A stretch of 50,497 nucleotides of DNA. Origin: JAVVEZ01 sp032250895. GTDB lineage: Bacteria > Pseudomonadota > Gammaproteobacteria > Pseudomonadales > Pseudohongiellaceae. The notes under the pieces are model-generated. The model made no database searches. It was not told where the DNA came from and saw only the letters and a list, made by a program, of their open reading frames with translations. Shown here piece by piece: positions 42,807 to 50,497 of this stretch. The stretch is from contig JAVVEZ010000016.1 of the NCBI GenBank assembly GCA_032250895.1, positions 1 to 50,497 of the forward strand, read 5' to 3'. The first letter of the stretch is position 1. Each line of letters begins with the position of its first letter. Made by a program: the position numbers and the translations under genes.

Positions 42807-43262
42807 ATGACAACTTTTGATTTTTCACCGCTGTATCGTTCCACCATTGGCTTCGACCACCTGGTTTCCCTGCTGGACTCTGTCGCCAGCAACGAACAGG
42901 TTCAGAACACGTATCCTCCCTATAACATCGAGTTGATTGATCAGGATAAATATCGTATCTCGATGGCTGTGGCGGGCTTTGTGGAAAGCGAAATCACGAT
43001 TGAAACAGCACTCAATTCATTGACCATTTCAGCCAAAAAGGAAGAAAAAACAGAGCAGAAAAAATACCTGTATCGAGGTATCGCTGCACGCGATTTTCAA
43101 CGTCATTTCAAACTGGAAAATCATGTCAGGGTAGACGCGGCGACCTTGGAAAACGGCTTGCTGCATATTGATCTGGTACGTGAAGTGCCCGAAGCGATGA
43201 AACCAAGGCAGATTCCCATCGCCGTCCGTGCCGATTCCGGCAAACTGCTGGAATCAGAATAG
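42807..43262 (+). CDS. small heat-shock protein, Hsp20/IbpA type
   Basis: A 151-residue alpha-crystallin chaperone that holds unfolding proteins for refolding by DnaK/ClpB. MTTFDFSPLYRSTIGFDHLVSLLDS is the IbpA/IbpB-type N-terminus. The alpha-crystallin domain spans about 36-125 (YPPYNIELIDQDKYRISMAVAGF to ATLENGLLHIDLVREVPE), with the AxLxNGLLxI signature. AGAGGA precedes ATG 42807. A sigma-32-like promoter is present upstream. It stands alone and converges on gdhA. Confidence 0.95.
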   Translation: MTTFDFSPLYRSTIGFDHLVSLLDSVASNEQVQNTYPPYNIELIDQDKYRISMAVAGFVESEITIETALNSLTISAKKEEKTEQKKYLYRGIAARDFQRHFKLENHVRVDAATLENGLLHIDLVREVPEAMKPRQIPIAVRADSGKLLESE

Positions 43263-43340
43263 CGCGGGGCAGGACGGGGAGGTTTTGTCAGGGCAGGGAG
43301 GCCCGGCTCCGGCGTTTGTTTTTTGTTCGGGGGATGCTTT

Positions 43341-44690
43341 TCACACCACACCATAGGCCAGCATGGCATCTGCGACCTTGATAAAACCGGCAATGTTGGC
43401 GCCCTTGGCATAATTGATATAGCCATCATCTTCGCCGTATCTGACACATTTCTGATGAATGTCCGCCATGATCTGGCTCAGATGCTGCTGCATCTCATGT
43501 TCAGGCCAGCTCAGCCGTTCGCTGTTCTGACTCATTTCCAGGCCGGAAACGGCCACACCACCGGCATTGGCAGCCTTGCTGGGTGCAAACAGCACCTTGT
43601 GCTGTCTGAAACAGCTGATGGCGGCCTGGGTGCAGGGCATATTGGCGCCCTCGACAACGGCCAGACAATGATTTTCTGTCAGTGTTCTGGCATCGAGTTC
43701 ACTGATTTCATTTTCTGTAGCGCAGGGCATCGCGATATCGGCTGGAATTCCCCAGGGTTTCTGGCCCTCATGAAAACTGGCGTCGAAATGGCTGCTATAG
43801 TCTGACAGCGGACCACGTTTGACCATCTTGATCTGTTTGATCAACAGGAGTTTGTCTTCATTGAAGCCGGCCGGATCATGAATGAAACCACTTGAATCGG
43901 AAAGTGTGGTGACTATCCCTCCCAGGCGCATGGCTTTTTCGGCGGCATAAATAGCGACGTTGCCAGCGCCGGAGATGACGATTTTTTTGCCCTCGATAGT
44001 CTGCTCGTGCTGACGCAGCATGTTCACCAACATATAAACAGCACCATAACCGGTTGCTTCCGCACGGATGAGACTGCCGCCATATTCCAGCCCCTTGCCG
44101 GTGATGATGCCACTGAATTTATTGGTCAATCTTTTCAGTTGCCCGAACATATAGCCGATTTCGCGGGCACCAACGCCGATATCGCCTGCCGGCACGTCCG
44201 TATCCGGGCCGATATAACGGCTAAGTTCCGTAATGAAGGACTGGCAGAAGCGCATGATCTCCCCATCGGACTTTCCTTTCGGATTGAAGTCGGAACCACC
44301 CTTGGCGCCCCCCATGGCAAGCCCCGTCAGACTGTTTTTGAAAGTCTGTTCGAAAGCGAGGAATTTGAGGACGCTCAGACTGACACTGGAGTGAAACCGG
44401 ATGCCGCCTTTATAGGGACCAATGGCATTGTTGTTCTGAACCCGGTAACCGCGATCGGCCCGGATATTTCCGGCATCATCGACCCAGCAAACCCGGAAAG
44501 TGATGATTCGATCAGGTTCGGTCAGGCGTTCCAGCAACATTTTTTTCTGGTACCTTGGATTGCGATTGATATAGGGAATGATGTCGGACGCGACTTCAGC
44601 AACCGCCTGATGAAATTCATCTTCACCCGGATTGCGTTTTTTCAGGCCAGCAATAAAATTGTCGTAAACGTCTTTACTATTCGGATCCAC
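43341..44690 (-). CDS. gdhA: NADP-specific glutamate dehydrogenase
   Basis: A 449-residue enzyme that aminates 2-oxoglutarate with ammonia and NADPH. It aligns along its length with E. coli GdhA (447): LLERLTEPDRIITFRVCWVDD, IGPYKGGIRFHSSV, GGAKGGSDFNPKGKSDGEIMRFCQ with the catalytic Lys, and GANIAGFIKVADAMLA at the end. The only suitable start is GTG 44690, which lies inside the last codons of the BatD-like gene (14-base overlap) and has no clear ribosome site. Expression may therefore depend on translation of the upstream gene. It is functionally unrelated to the Bat genes. Confidence 0.95.
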   Translation of the reverse strand: MDPNSKDVYDNFIAGLKKRNPGEDEFHQAVAEVASDIIPYINRNPRYQKKMLLERLTEPDRIITFRVCWVDDAGNIRADRGYRVQNNNAIGPYKGGIRFHSSVSLSVLKFLAFEQTFKNSLTGLAMGGAKGGSDFNPKGKSDGEIMRFCQSFITELSRYIGPDTDVPAGDIGVGAREIGYMFGQLKRLTNKFSGIITGKGLEYGGSLIRAEATGYGAVYMLVNMLRQHEQTIEGKKIVISGAGNVAIYAAEKAMRLGGIVTTLSDSSGFIHDPAGFNEDKLLLIKQIKMVKRGPLSDYSSHFDASFHEGQKPWGIPADIAMPCATENEISELDARTLTENHCLAVVEGANMPCTQAAISCFRQHKVLFAPSKAANAGGVAVSGLEMSQNSERLSWPEHEMQQHLSQIMADIHQKCVRYGEDDGYINYAKGANIAGFIKVADAMLAYGVV

Positions 44691-46458
44691 GGGTGTCCAT
44701 CGCTTGGATTTTATAAAGAGGAGGCAGCTTATAGTCAGATTTTTGCCCGCGGGATTTTTGGCGGCTGCCTTTTTGGATATCGGATATCTCTTTCAAGAGC
44801 TGGCTGCTGCGAAACTCGGCAGTGCCATGCGCCCCACCGTACAGTGCCTGCTCCAGACCATAAAACAGGGCTGTCAGCGTAGGGTTGTTACAGTAGTGTT
44901 TTAAATCTTCGAGAGTCCGGATATGCTTGTTGTCAAAATAAGCCTGCCCCCAGCGCAACAGTGACTGCCTGATGTTGTGAAGGTCATTCTGTTTGCAGGC
45001 TCCGCTCAGCTGTTTATAGGCGGCAGCGGGAGCAGGCAGATCGCGAACGAGCAAATTTTCCTTTTTGGCAGGCATAAGGGCCTCGAGGTTTCCAAGGGCC
45101 GTCAGTTGCCTGCGGCTGCGTAACCACAGCACGGTACTGAAAAGCCAGGCGAGCGCAAAGACAAGAGTGGCAATGATCCAGCTGCGCCCAAGTGCGGAGC
45201 CCTGCACAGAAGCAGAAGGGGCATTGCTGCCGGGATTGAACCGGGCTCCATCCGGGGTCATGCCAATTTGCTGGAATGCCTGGGTTTGCGGGGCGCTGGC
45301 CGGACCCGGGATCACCCTCAGGGTTCGTGCGGGCAGGGTGGCGTACTGCAGGGTATTGGTGCGGGTATTCCACCAGGGAATTTCAATGGCGGGCAGTTCA
45401 TATTCGCCGGCTTCCGAGGCGACCAGAGCGGTGCCCGCCGAATGGCTCCCACGTACACCATCGCTATCGGCGGTATCTTCACGAACGGGTTGGTCAGGAT
45501 AGAACTTGAGGCCGGGGAGAGAACTGTAGTCCAGCGAGGGTAACAGTGAACTGCTCAGTCCCAGGGCACTGATGGTGATATTGCGGGTGATGGATTCGCC
45601 GATGCTCAGCTCATCCAGAGGCTTGCTCCAGCTTTCCTCAATTTTCAGTTCGGCTGAAGGCAGCCAGGTGGCTGTTGCAGGAAAGGCCGCCGGTTTGGGA
45701 AGAACCTTGGCATGATGAGTGACGCTGGCCAGGTTGATCTCCCGCACGGAACGGTTGCGACTGAGCAGGCGGTTGAAACCGCCACCGATGGTGGCCGTAA
45801 AGTAAACGGGCGGGACAGTCAGTTCACCACTGGCCTGGGGAAAAATGACAAAGCGACGTTCCGTCACGTTATAACGAATGCCTTCGATCAGTTCCTGATA
45901 GCTGGTATCGGATCCCAGTTGCTGAACGACGGAATTTTCCACCTGAGGCGAACTGAGTTGTGCCCCCTGGTCGAAACCCGTGCTGTAGTAGAGCTTGATG
46001 GTATACAGGAGCTGTTCCTGAACATAGCTTTCAGTTTTACTGAGCGTGGTTTCGAGAAAAATATCGTTATTGGAATCACCGGAATTCTGGGACGCCACGC
46101 CGACCTGTATGGTGATCGGAGTCGTGGTCTGACCGCCCACACGCAGCGCCGGGATCACGAAGGTGCCGGTACTTTTGGCCCGCAGTGCAATTTTGTAATC
46201 GGTCCAGGATTGCACAGTGCCATTGACGTCCGAATAGGAATTGGTAATGACGGTACGCAGCGGAATAAAATCCTTTTCCAGTACGCTCAATGCCGGTTTT
46301 GCGTCACCCAGTTGGGAACCCACCCGGACAGTGAGGTTGATGACTTCATTGCTTGTGACCTCTGTCCTGTCCACAAAGGCCGACAAATTCTGCGCATAAA
46401 CGCCGGAAGTTGCAGCAAGCAGCAGCACTGAAAACACGTTGAGCAGAGTTTTTACCAT
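44677..46458 (-). CDS. batD: BatD-like protein
   Basis: A 593-residue envelope protein. ATG 46458 gives a signal peptide (MVKTLLNVFSVLLLAATSGVYAQ) then several immunoglobulin-like beta domains. It has the BatD opening LSAFVDRTEVTSNEVINLTVRV and repeated segments such as VSVLE.DFIPLRT and LYYSTGFDQGAQ. A membrane span near residues 425-445 (WIIATLVFALAWLFSTVLWL) precedes a cytoplasmic helical tail. Bat proteins were named for aerotolerance in Bacteroides; the role in proteobacteria is not defined. The start overlaps the BatB/C stop by seven bases, and the 3' end overlaps gdhA. Confidence 0.9.
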   Translation of the reverse strand: MVKTLLNVFSVLLLAATSGVYAQNLSAFVDRTEVTSNEVINLTVRVGSQLGDAKPALSVLEKDFIPLRTVITNSYSDVNGTVQSWTDYKIALRAKSTGTFVIPALRVGGQTTTPITIQVGVASQNSGDSNNDIFLETTLSKTESYVQEQLLYTIKLYYSTGFDQGAQLSSPQVENSVVQQLGSDTSYQELIEGIRYNVTERRFVIFPQASGELTVPPVYFTATIGGGFNRLLSRNRSVREINLASVTHHAKVLPKPAAFPATATWLPSAELKIEESWSKPLDELSIGESITRNITISALGLSSSLLPSLDYSSLPGLKFYPDQPVREDTADSDGVRGSHSAGTALVASEAGEYELPAIEIPWWNTRTNTLQYATLPARTLRVIPGPASAPQTQAFQQIGMTPDGARFNPGSNAPSASVQGSALGRSWIIATLVFALAWLFSTVLWLRSRRQLTALGNLEALMPAKKENLLVRDLPAPAAAYKQLSGACKQNDLHNIRQSLLRWGQAYFDNKHIRTLEDLKHYCNNPTLTALFYGLEQALYGGAHGTAEFRSSQLLKEISDIQKGSRQKSRGQKSDYKLPPLYKIQAMDTRGSE

Positions 46459-48242
46459 GGTTGTCCTGCCTGCTGTTCTGTCAAATCCGGATTGCGAAGT
46501 TGCTGAAGGAGTCTTTCCTGGGACTGATACTGGAACTTGTTCCTCAATAGCTCGCCGGGATCGTCCGGAATGCGTTGCAACCACTGCTGCATGGCCTGCT
46601 CCTCCTCTGAATCCGGTTGTTGACCTTCCGAAGACTGCGCCGGATCCTGCTGCTGTTCATTTTCCTGAGCCTGCTGTTGGCTGTCCTGCTTCTGACTATC
46701 CTGCTGATTCTGCTGGTTTTCCTGGTCTGCTGATTGCTGTTGGGAATCGTCCTGCTGCTTACCCTGTTGCTCGCTTTTCTGGTTCTGCTCACTCTCCTGC
46801 TTATCCTGGTTTTCACCCGAATTCTGTTCCGATTGTTGTTGCTGATTTTCCTGCTGTTGCTGCAACAGAGCCTCCACTATTTCCTTGTTGTGGCGGGCAT
46901 CTTCGTGCTCGGGAGCCAGCGCCAGGGCCTGATCGTAGGCGGCGATGGCTTCTTCCAGATGGCCCAGTCTGGCCAGGGTATTGCCACGATTGTAATATGC
47001 ATCAGGTGTTTCCAGAAGGGCAAGGTCTTGCAGAGCCTGTTCATAATTTCCGCTCTTGTAGTTTGCGGCGGCACGCCAGGAATCGGATTTGAACAGCGAG
47101 GCGGCCTGCTCATAGTTCTCTTCTGTAAAGACCCGGGCTGCCTGCTGATCTTTGCGCATCCAAAGGTCCTGCCATTCCCAGGCAAAGGCCTGGCGAGGGG
47201 GCAGCACCAGCGCCAATGCACAGATGCTGAGCAGCCAGCCCTGACGGAAGCTCAGGGCGGCAATGGGCAGGAGCAGCAATAACAACCAGGGCCCCTCCTC
47301 ATGCCAGTCGTCAAATTCACGCGTGGATGCCACCAGGTTTTCAGTCTTTTCAAAAATGCTCTGATCCAGCAGGTAATCTATATCCGTATCCGTCAAAGCC
47401 GCATCGGAATAGCGGCCCCTGACGATCGTGATCAGTTCCTGCAGGACAGCGCTTTCCAGCCTGGGAATGACAATGGCATTTTGCTGATCGCGCAGGAAAC
47501 CACCACCGGACACCGGGATCGGAGCACCTTGTTCGGTGCCGATACCCAGAACCGACAGGGTATGGGTGGACCCCTCCAGCGCTTCCTGGATCAGTGGGAT
47601 ATCATTGCGATTGATACCATCGGTAATCAATAATATCTGTGCCCGGGTAACCGCACTGTTGGCCAGCAGTTCGACTGCCGTGGCGATGCCCAGCGCCGGC
47701 TTGCTGCCCATCACCGGCATGATGTCCGGACTCAGAACCGGCACCAGATTGCGGATGGTTTCGACATCGTCGGTCAGCGGGATGACCGTATGTGCATCAC
47801 CGGCATAGACGACGAGGGCGGTCTGGCCTTCCTGACTGCGTTTGTTCAGAATATCCATGATCTTGCGTTGCGCCCGGGTCACCCGATTGGGGCTGAGGTC
47901 TGTGGCAAACATGGACAGGGACAGGTCCTGGACGATCACCAGGGTATCTTCGCGTTCCTGTACGGGCACCGGGATTTGCCGCCAGGCTGGACCGGCCAGC
48001 GCCAGAATGGCCAGGCTCCACATGCCCAGCACGGCATACAGCACGCGATTGCGACCCGGAAACTGGTTTTTTTCCAACAGATAGGGCAGGAGCACAGGAT
48101 CGATGGCCCGGCTCCAGTTCGATTTATTCTGATGGGCCACCCTGATCAGTAAAAACAACAAGAGCGCGGGTAGCAGAGCCAACAGCCACAAGGGCCGCAG
48201 AAAATGAAACTGACGGACGAATTCTGAAGTCAGCAAGTCCAT
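46452..48242 (-). CDS. batB: BatB/BatC fusion: VWA domain, TPR and Gln-rich tail
   Basis: A 596-residue membrane protein. ATG 48242 has GGGAG six bases upstream; TTG 48248 is also open. Two spans (about 15-35 and 67-84) precede a von Willebrand A domain (about 100-290). Its MIDAS DLSLSM starts at about residue 106 and LLITDGINRND carries the later Asp. Two or three spans (about 313-355) follow, then TPR repeats (about 380-455, YYNRGNTLARLGHLEEAIAAYDQAL) as in BatC. The tail of about 85 residues is mostly Gln, Glu, Asn, Ser and Asp, then a conserved EEQAMQQWLQRIPDDPGELLRNKF ending. In many genomes batB and batC are separate. Confidence 0.92.
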   Translation of the reverse strand: MDLLTSEFVRQFHFLRPLWLLALLPALLLFLLIRVAHQNKSNWSRAIDPVLLPYLLEKNQFPGRNRVLYAVLGMWSLAILALAGPAWRQIPVPVQEREDTLVIVQDLSLSMFATDLSPNRVTRAQRKIMDILNKRSQEGQTALVVYAGDAHTVIPLTDDVETIRNLVPVLSPDIMPVMGSKPALGIATAVELLANSAVTRAQILLITDGINRNDIPLIQEALEGSTHTLSVLGIGTEQGAPIPVSGGGFLRDQQNAIVIPRLESAVLQELITIVRGRYSDAALTDTDIDYLLDQSIFEKTENLVASTREFDDWHEEGPWLLLLLLPIAALSFRQGWLLSICALALVLPPRQAFAWEWQDLWMRKDQQAARVFTEENYEQAASLFKSDSWRAAANYKSGNYEQALQDLALLETPDAYYNRGNTLARLGHLEEAIAAYDQALALAPEHEDARHNKEIVEALLQQQQENQQQQSEQNSGENQDKQESEQNQKSEQQGKQQDDSQQQSADQENQQNQQDSQKQDSQQQAQENEQQQDPAQSSEGQQPDSEEEQAMQQWLQRIPDDPGELLRNKFQYQSQERLLQQLRNPDLTEQQAGQPW

Positions 48243-48244
48243 AT

Positions 48245-49288
48245 TCAACTCCCGAACTCTGTCGATGTTTCATTTTGCGCTTCCTGCGCCGGGAACAATA
48301 GAGCGCGCCAGGGAATTCTGAGCAGGCCAATGAGAAAGCTGATCAGCAGTGCAGCGCCAAGGGGCCAGTAAAAAAGGCTGATGACGGGCCTGAAGGTTTC
48401 TGCTTCCTGGTCGACGGGCTCGAGCTGGTCGAGTAGCTGATAGATCCTTTGAAGTTCCTGACGGTCTCTGGCCCGGAAATACTGCCCGCCCGAATTGACG
48501 GCAATTTCGGTCAGGGTGGCTTCGTCCAGGTCAGCAGAGGGATTGATGGTCCGTGGGCCAAACAGGGAGTTGCTGACGGAGGCATCAGCCCCGATGCCAA
48601 TGGTGTAAACCTTGATATTGGCTCGTGCCGCCAACTGTCCGGCCTGGATGGGAGAGATCTCGCCGGCATTGTTGACCCCGTCGGTGAGCAGAATCAGTAT
48701 TCGGCTGGCGGCGGGTCTGTCACGCAAGTGGCGAATGCCCAGACCCAGGGCATCACCAATGGCCGTGGCGTTTTCTTCGATGATGCCGATTTTGGCCTCA
48801 TAGAGCAGGGTTTCCACGGTTTTGCGGTCAAAGGTCAGCGGTGCCTGGGTATACGCACGGGCGGCGAACAGGATCAAGCCCAGACGGTCACCGGTGCGGC
48901 GTTCCACAAAGTCGCCGACGACGGATTTTACTACCTCCAGACGATTGGTGTTCTGACCACCCAACTGCATGTCCTGAGCTTCCATGCTGCCGGAAATATC
49001 CACCACCAGCATCAGATCACGGCCAGTCGTGGGCAACTGTATGGGATCGCCAAGCCATTGCGGACGACTGCAGGCCATTACCAGCAGGATCCAGCCGCTG
49101 ATGGCCATGATCAACAGCAAGGTATTGCGGCTGCGCAGACTCCTTGGTGAGGCCTGGAGGCGGGCCAGTGATCCGAAAAAAGGGACATACAGGGATGCTT
49201 CCCGGCGGATTGCCCGTGGCAGCAGGCGATTGACCAGCAAGGGCAGGGGAAGCAGGGCAAAGGCCCAGGGCCAGACAAACTCGATCAT
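48245..49288 (-). CDS. batA: BatA-like von Willebrand A domain protein
   Basis: A 347-residue membrane protein: N-terminal span (about 5-24), second span (about 56-74), VWA domain (about 90-275) with MIDAS DISGSM at 97-102 and LLTDGVNNAGEISP, and a C-terminal span (about 300-325). MIEFVWPWAFALLPLPLL is a standard family opening. The start ATG overlaps the DUF4381 stop (ATGA, 49288-49285), and its stop is two bases from the next ATG. The tight overlaps show one operon: DUF58-DUF4381-batA-batBC-batD. Confidence 0.93.
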   Translation of the reverse strand: MIEFVWPWAFALLPLPLLVNRLLPRAIRREASLYVPFFGSLARLQASPRSLRSRNTLLLIMAISGWILLVMACSRPQWLGDPIQLPTTGRDLMLVVDISGSMEAQDMQLGGQNTNRLEVVKSVVGDFVERRTGDRLGLILFAARAYTQAPLTFDRKTVETLLYEAKIGIIEENATAIGDALGLGIRHLRDRPAASRILILLTDGVNNAGEISPIQAGQLAARANIKVYTIGIGADASVSNSLFGPRTINPSADLDEATLTEIAVNSGGQYFRARDRQELQRIYQLLDQLEPVDQEAETFRPVISLFYWPLGAALLISFLIGLLRIPWRALLFPAQEAQNETSTEFGS

Positions 49289-49836
49289 GCTGCCACCTTG
49301 CGGACCCCGAGGTTGGCGGGCGCCTTGACATCGATGTTGCGATAGCGTTTTTCCAGCCAATGTCTGACCAGTTCATGGAGGGCCTCGGCATCGGCATCAA
49401 AGACCGGACGATAAGCTCCATCGGCAAGCACCTTGCCCGGGCCCTGCCGAAAGGAACTACCCTGGTCCCAACTGTCCAGAAATTCCAGCCAGGCAGGGCC
49501 ACTGATTCCGGCTACCGGGATATCCGGATAAAGATTCAGCGCAACACGACGCAACAAGGCATTTATCTCATTCAGAAAATCCAGGCCAGCCTGGTTGCGG
49601 CTGCTGTCGAAGGCGGATTTTTGCACGAAGGCCCGGTAACTGCGCTCCAGTTCCAGCAGAGCAAAGGCTTTGCGACGATGCCTCACCAGGGCCTTGAAGC
49701 CAGCTCGCGCCAACAGATATAGAGTAACGAGCAGCGCAGCCGCCAGTAGCCACCAACCGGGGGCGGGAGGCCAGAAGCCGACGGCCGGTGGCAGGTGAAT
49801 GTCAGCCAGCTGACTGAGTGGATCCGGTGTCTCCAT
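49285..49836 (-). CDS. DUF4381 domain membrane protein
   Basis: A 183-residue protein with one membrane span (about 26-44, PGWWLLAAALLVTLYLLARA) and a cytoplasmic helical domain typical of DUF4381 (DFLNEINALLRRVALNLYP, then GPAWLEFLDSW and a final HELVRHWLEKRYR). The LPPAVGFWPPAPGWW opening is characteristic. It overlaps the end of the DUF58 gene by 35 bases and the batA start by four. An 8-base direct repeat (CATGGAGA twice) lies at its start. Function unknown; it is a constant member of proteobacterial MoxR-VWA operons. Confidence 0.88.
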   Translation of the reverse strand: METPDPLSQLADIHLPPAVGFWPPAPGWWLLAAALLVTLYLLARAGFKALVRHRRKAFALLELERSYRAFVQKSAFDSSRNQAGLDFLNEINALLRRVALNLYPDIPVAGISGPAWLEFLDSWDQGSSFRQGPGKVLADGAYRPVFDADAEALHELVRHWLEKRYRNIDVKAPANLGVRKVAA

Positions 49837-50497
49837 GTCTCCATGTTTCCAATTGTGCCAGTACGAGTTGACTGGTCCTGATGGTGATAAGCGGAATTTT
49901 AATGTTACTGAAGGTATTTTCCAGACTGCTTAAACGTTGAGTAAAATCCTGATGGTAGAGTTCCCTGATTTTACGGGCATGGGTATCGATGGAGCTTCTG
50001 TGGGCGCCATCGGTAATACTGTAGATGCCGGGCACAGGGAGGTTTGCTTCGAGCATATCATAGATATAAACGGCAGTGACGGAACTGTGCAGGGACAACT
50101 GCCGCAGATAGCGCAGACAGCTCTCGTTCAGGGTCTGAAAATCGCTGATCACATAGACATTGGAAGAGGGTCTGGTAATGCGATACAGCTGTTCCAGGGC
50201 TCGTTGCAGACAGGAAACATCGGCAAGCGATGGTGATTGTCGATGCTGAAGCAAATCCTGGTTATAGCTCGCCAGCGTGTTCAAAAAACGCAAGGCCGAG
50301 CGTTTGCTGCGACGGGGTTTGACGAGTTCCTGGTGTTGATCGCCGAAGACCACCCCACCGACCCGATCGCCATTGTCCACGGTCGTCCAGCAGATGATTG
50401 CCGCTGCCTCCGCCGCCACGACCGACTTGAAGGCAACCTGACTGCCAAAAAACATATTATGACTTTGATCAACGGCTATCAGCACCGGTCTTTCCCG
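49802..50497 (-). CDS. DUF58 domain protein, 5' truncated by window edge
   Basis: The C-terminal 231 residues of a DUF58 protein; the frame is open to the last base, entering as RERPVLIAVDQSHNMFFGS. This is the RPxxxxxDxSxSM position of DUF58 proteins, with Asn in place of the second Ser. Further family segments are AAAIICWTTVDNGDRVGGVVFGD, NVYVISDFQTL and LRQLSLHSSVTAVYIYD. It is the first gene in view of the second MoxR-type operon; a moxR gene is expected just beyond the window. It differs strongly from the DUF58 protein at 38580, so the two are not a recent duplication. Confidence 0.88.
   Translation of the reverse strand, partial: RERPVLIAVDQSHNMFFGSQVAFKSVVAAEAAAIICWTTVDNGDRVGGVVFGDQHQELVKPRRSKRSALRFLNTLASYNQDLLQHRQSPSLADVSCLQRALEQLYRITRPSSNVYVISDFQTLNESCLRYLRQLSLHSSVTAVYIYDMLEANLPVPGIYSITDGAHRSSIDTHARKIRELYHQDFTQRLSSLENTFSNIKIPLITIRTSQLVLAQLETWRHGDTGSTQSAG

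Noticed and set aside
43263..43340. Terminator between Hsp20 and gdhA
   Set aside because: GC-rich bases precede a T-rich stretch, but no stem with a reasonable loop could be drawn with confidence.
38580..50497. Recent duplication as origin of the two DUF58/MoxR modules
   Set aside because: The two DUF58 proteins share only short family motifs, and the partner genes differ.

Overview
The window looks like chromosomal DNA of a moderately GC-rich gammaproteobacterium from the broad Pseudomonas/Cellvibrio/Oceanospirillales neighbourhood. The strongest argument is gene order: leuC-leuD-asd-fimV-truA-trpF-(trpB-trpA)-accD-folC-dedD-cvpA-purF is a conserved gammaproteobacterial order, and fimV is a gammaproteobacterial marker. 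No species can be named from the sequence alone. No rRNA, tRNA, CRISPR array or prophage was seen, and no gap without a gene exceeds about 300 bases.

Layout. (1) 1-1095: 3' part of a GspE/PilB-type secretion or pilus ATPase. (2) 1200-7351: a heavy-metal export block made of a small His-rich protein followed by a czcC-czcB-czcA-like tripartite RND efflux operon. (3) 7492-10828: three solitary secreted or periplasmic proteins, namely a PQQ-type sugar dehydrogenase, a lectin-like protein and a Tat-exported tandem-VOC protein. (4) 10859-15034, minus strand: a molybdenum hydroxylase operon (2Fe-2S subunit with Tat signal, Mo subunit, FAD subunit with a Cys-rich insert, and a 46-residue membrane peptide), with a divergent cytochrome b gene at 15245. 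(5) 15881-21974: housekeeping genes (cysE, gpsA, sixA, folE, prmB) mixed with a DUF4389 protein, an alpha/beta hydrolase and an unknown protein; a 264-bp MITE-like element sits directly before sixA. (6) 22106-37555: the biosynthetic supra-operon (aroC, leuCD, asd, fimV, truA, trpFBA, accD, folC, dedD, cvpA, purF). (7) 37562-41883: moxR-DUF58-tgpA-DUF1653, an envelope-related module with transglutaminase-like protein. (8) 41868-43262: a HAD phosphatase and a small heat-shock protein with a sigma-32-like promoter. (9) 43341-50497, minus strand: a second MoxR-associated module (DUF58, DUF4381, BatA, BatB/C fusion, BatD), which runs with overlapping ends into gdhA.

How the genes work together. 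The biosynthetic block links leucine, aspartate-family, tryptophan, fatty-acid, folate and purine synthesis. The Mo-hydroxylase operon reads as a periplasmic oxidoreductase that assembles in the cytoplasm and is carried through Tat by its iron-sulfur subunit. The lipobox-like cysteine, the membrane peptide and the divergent cytochrome b suggest that it is held at the membrane and feeds electrons into it. This arrangement is the most interesting candidate for an undescribed system in the window. The two von Willebrand/DUF58/MoxR modules lie within 13 kb of each other on opposite strands, share only family-level resemblance, and probably serve different envelope tasks.
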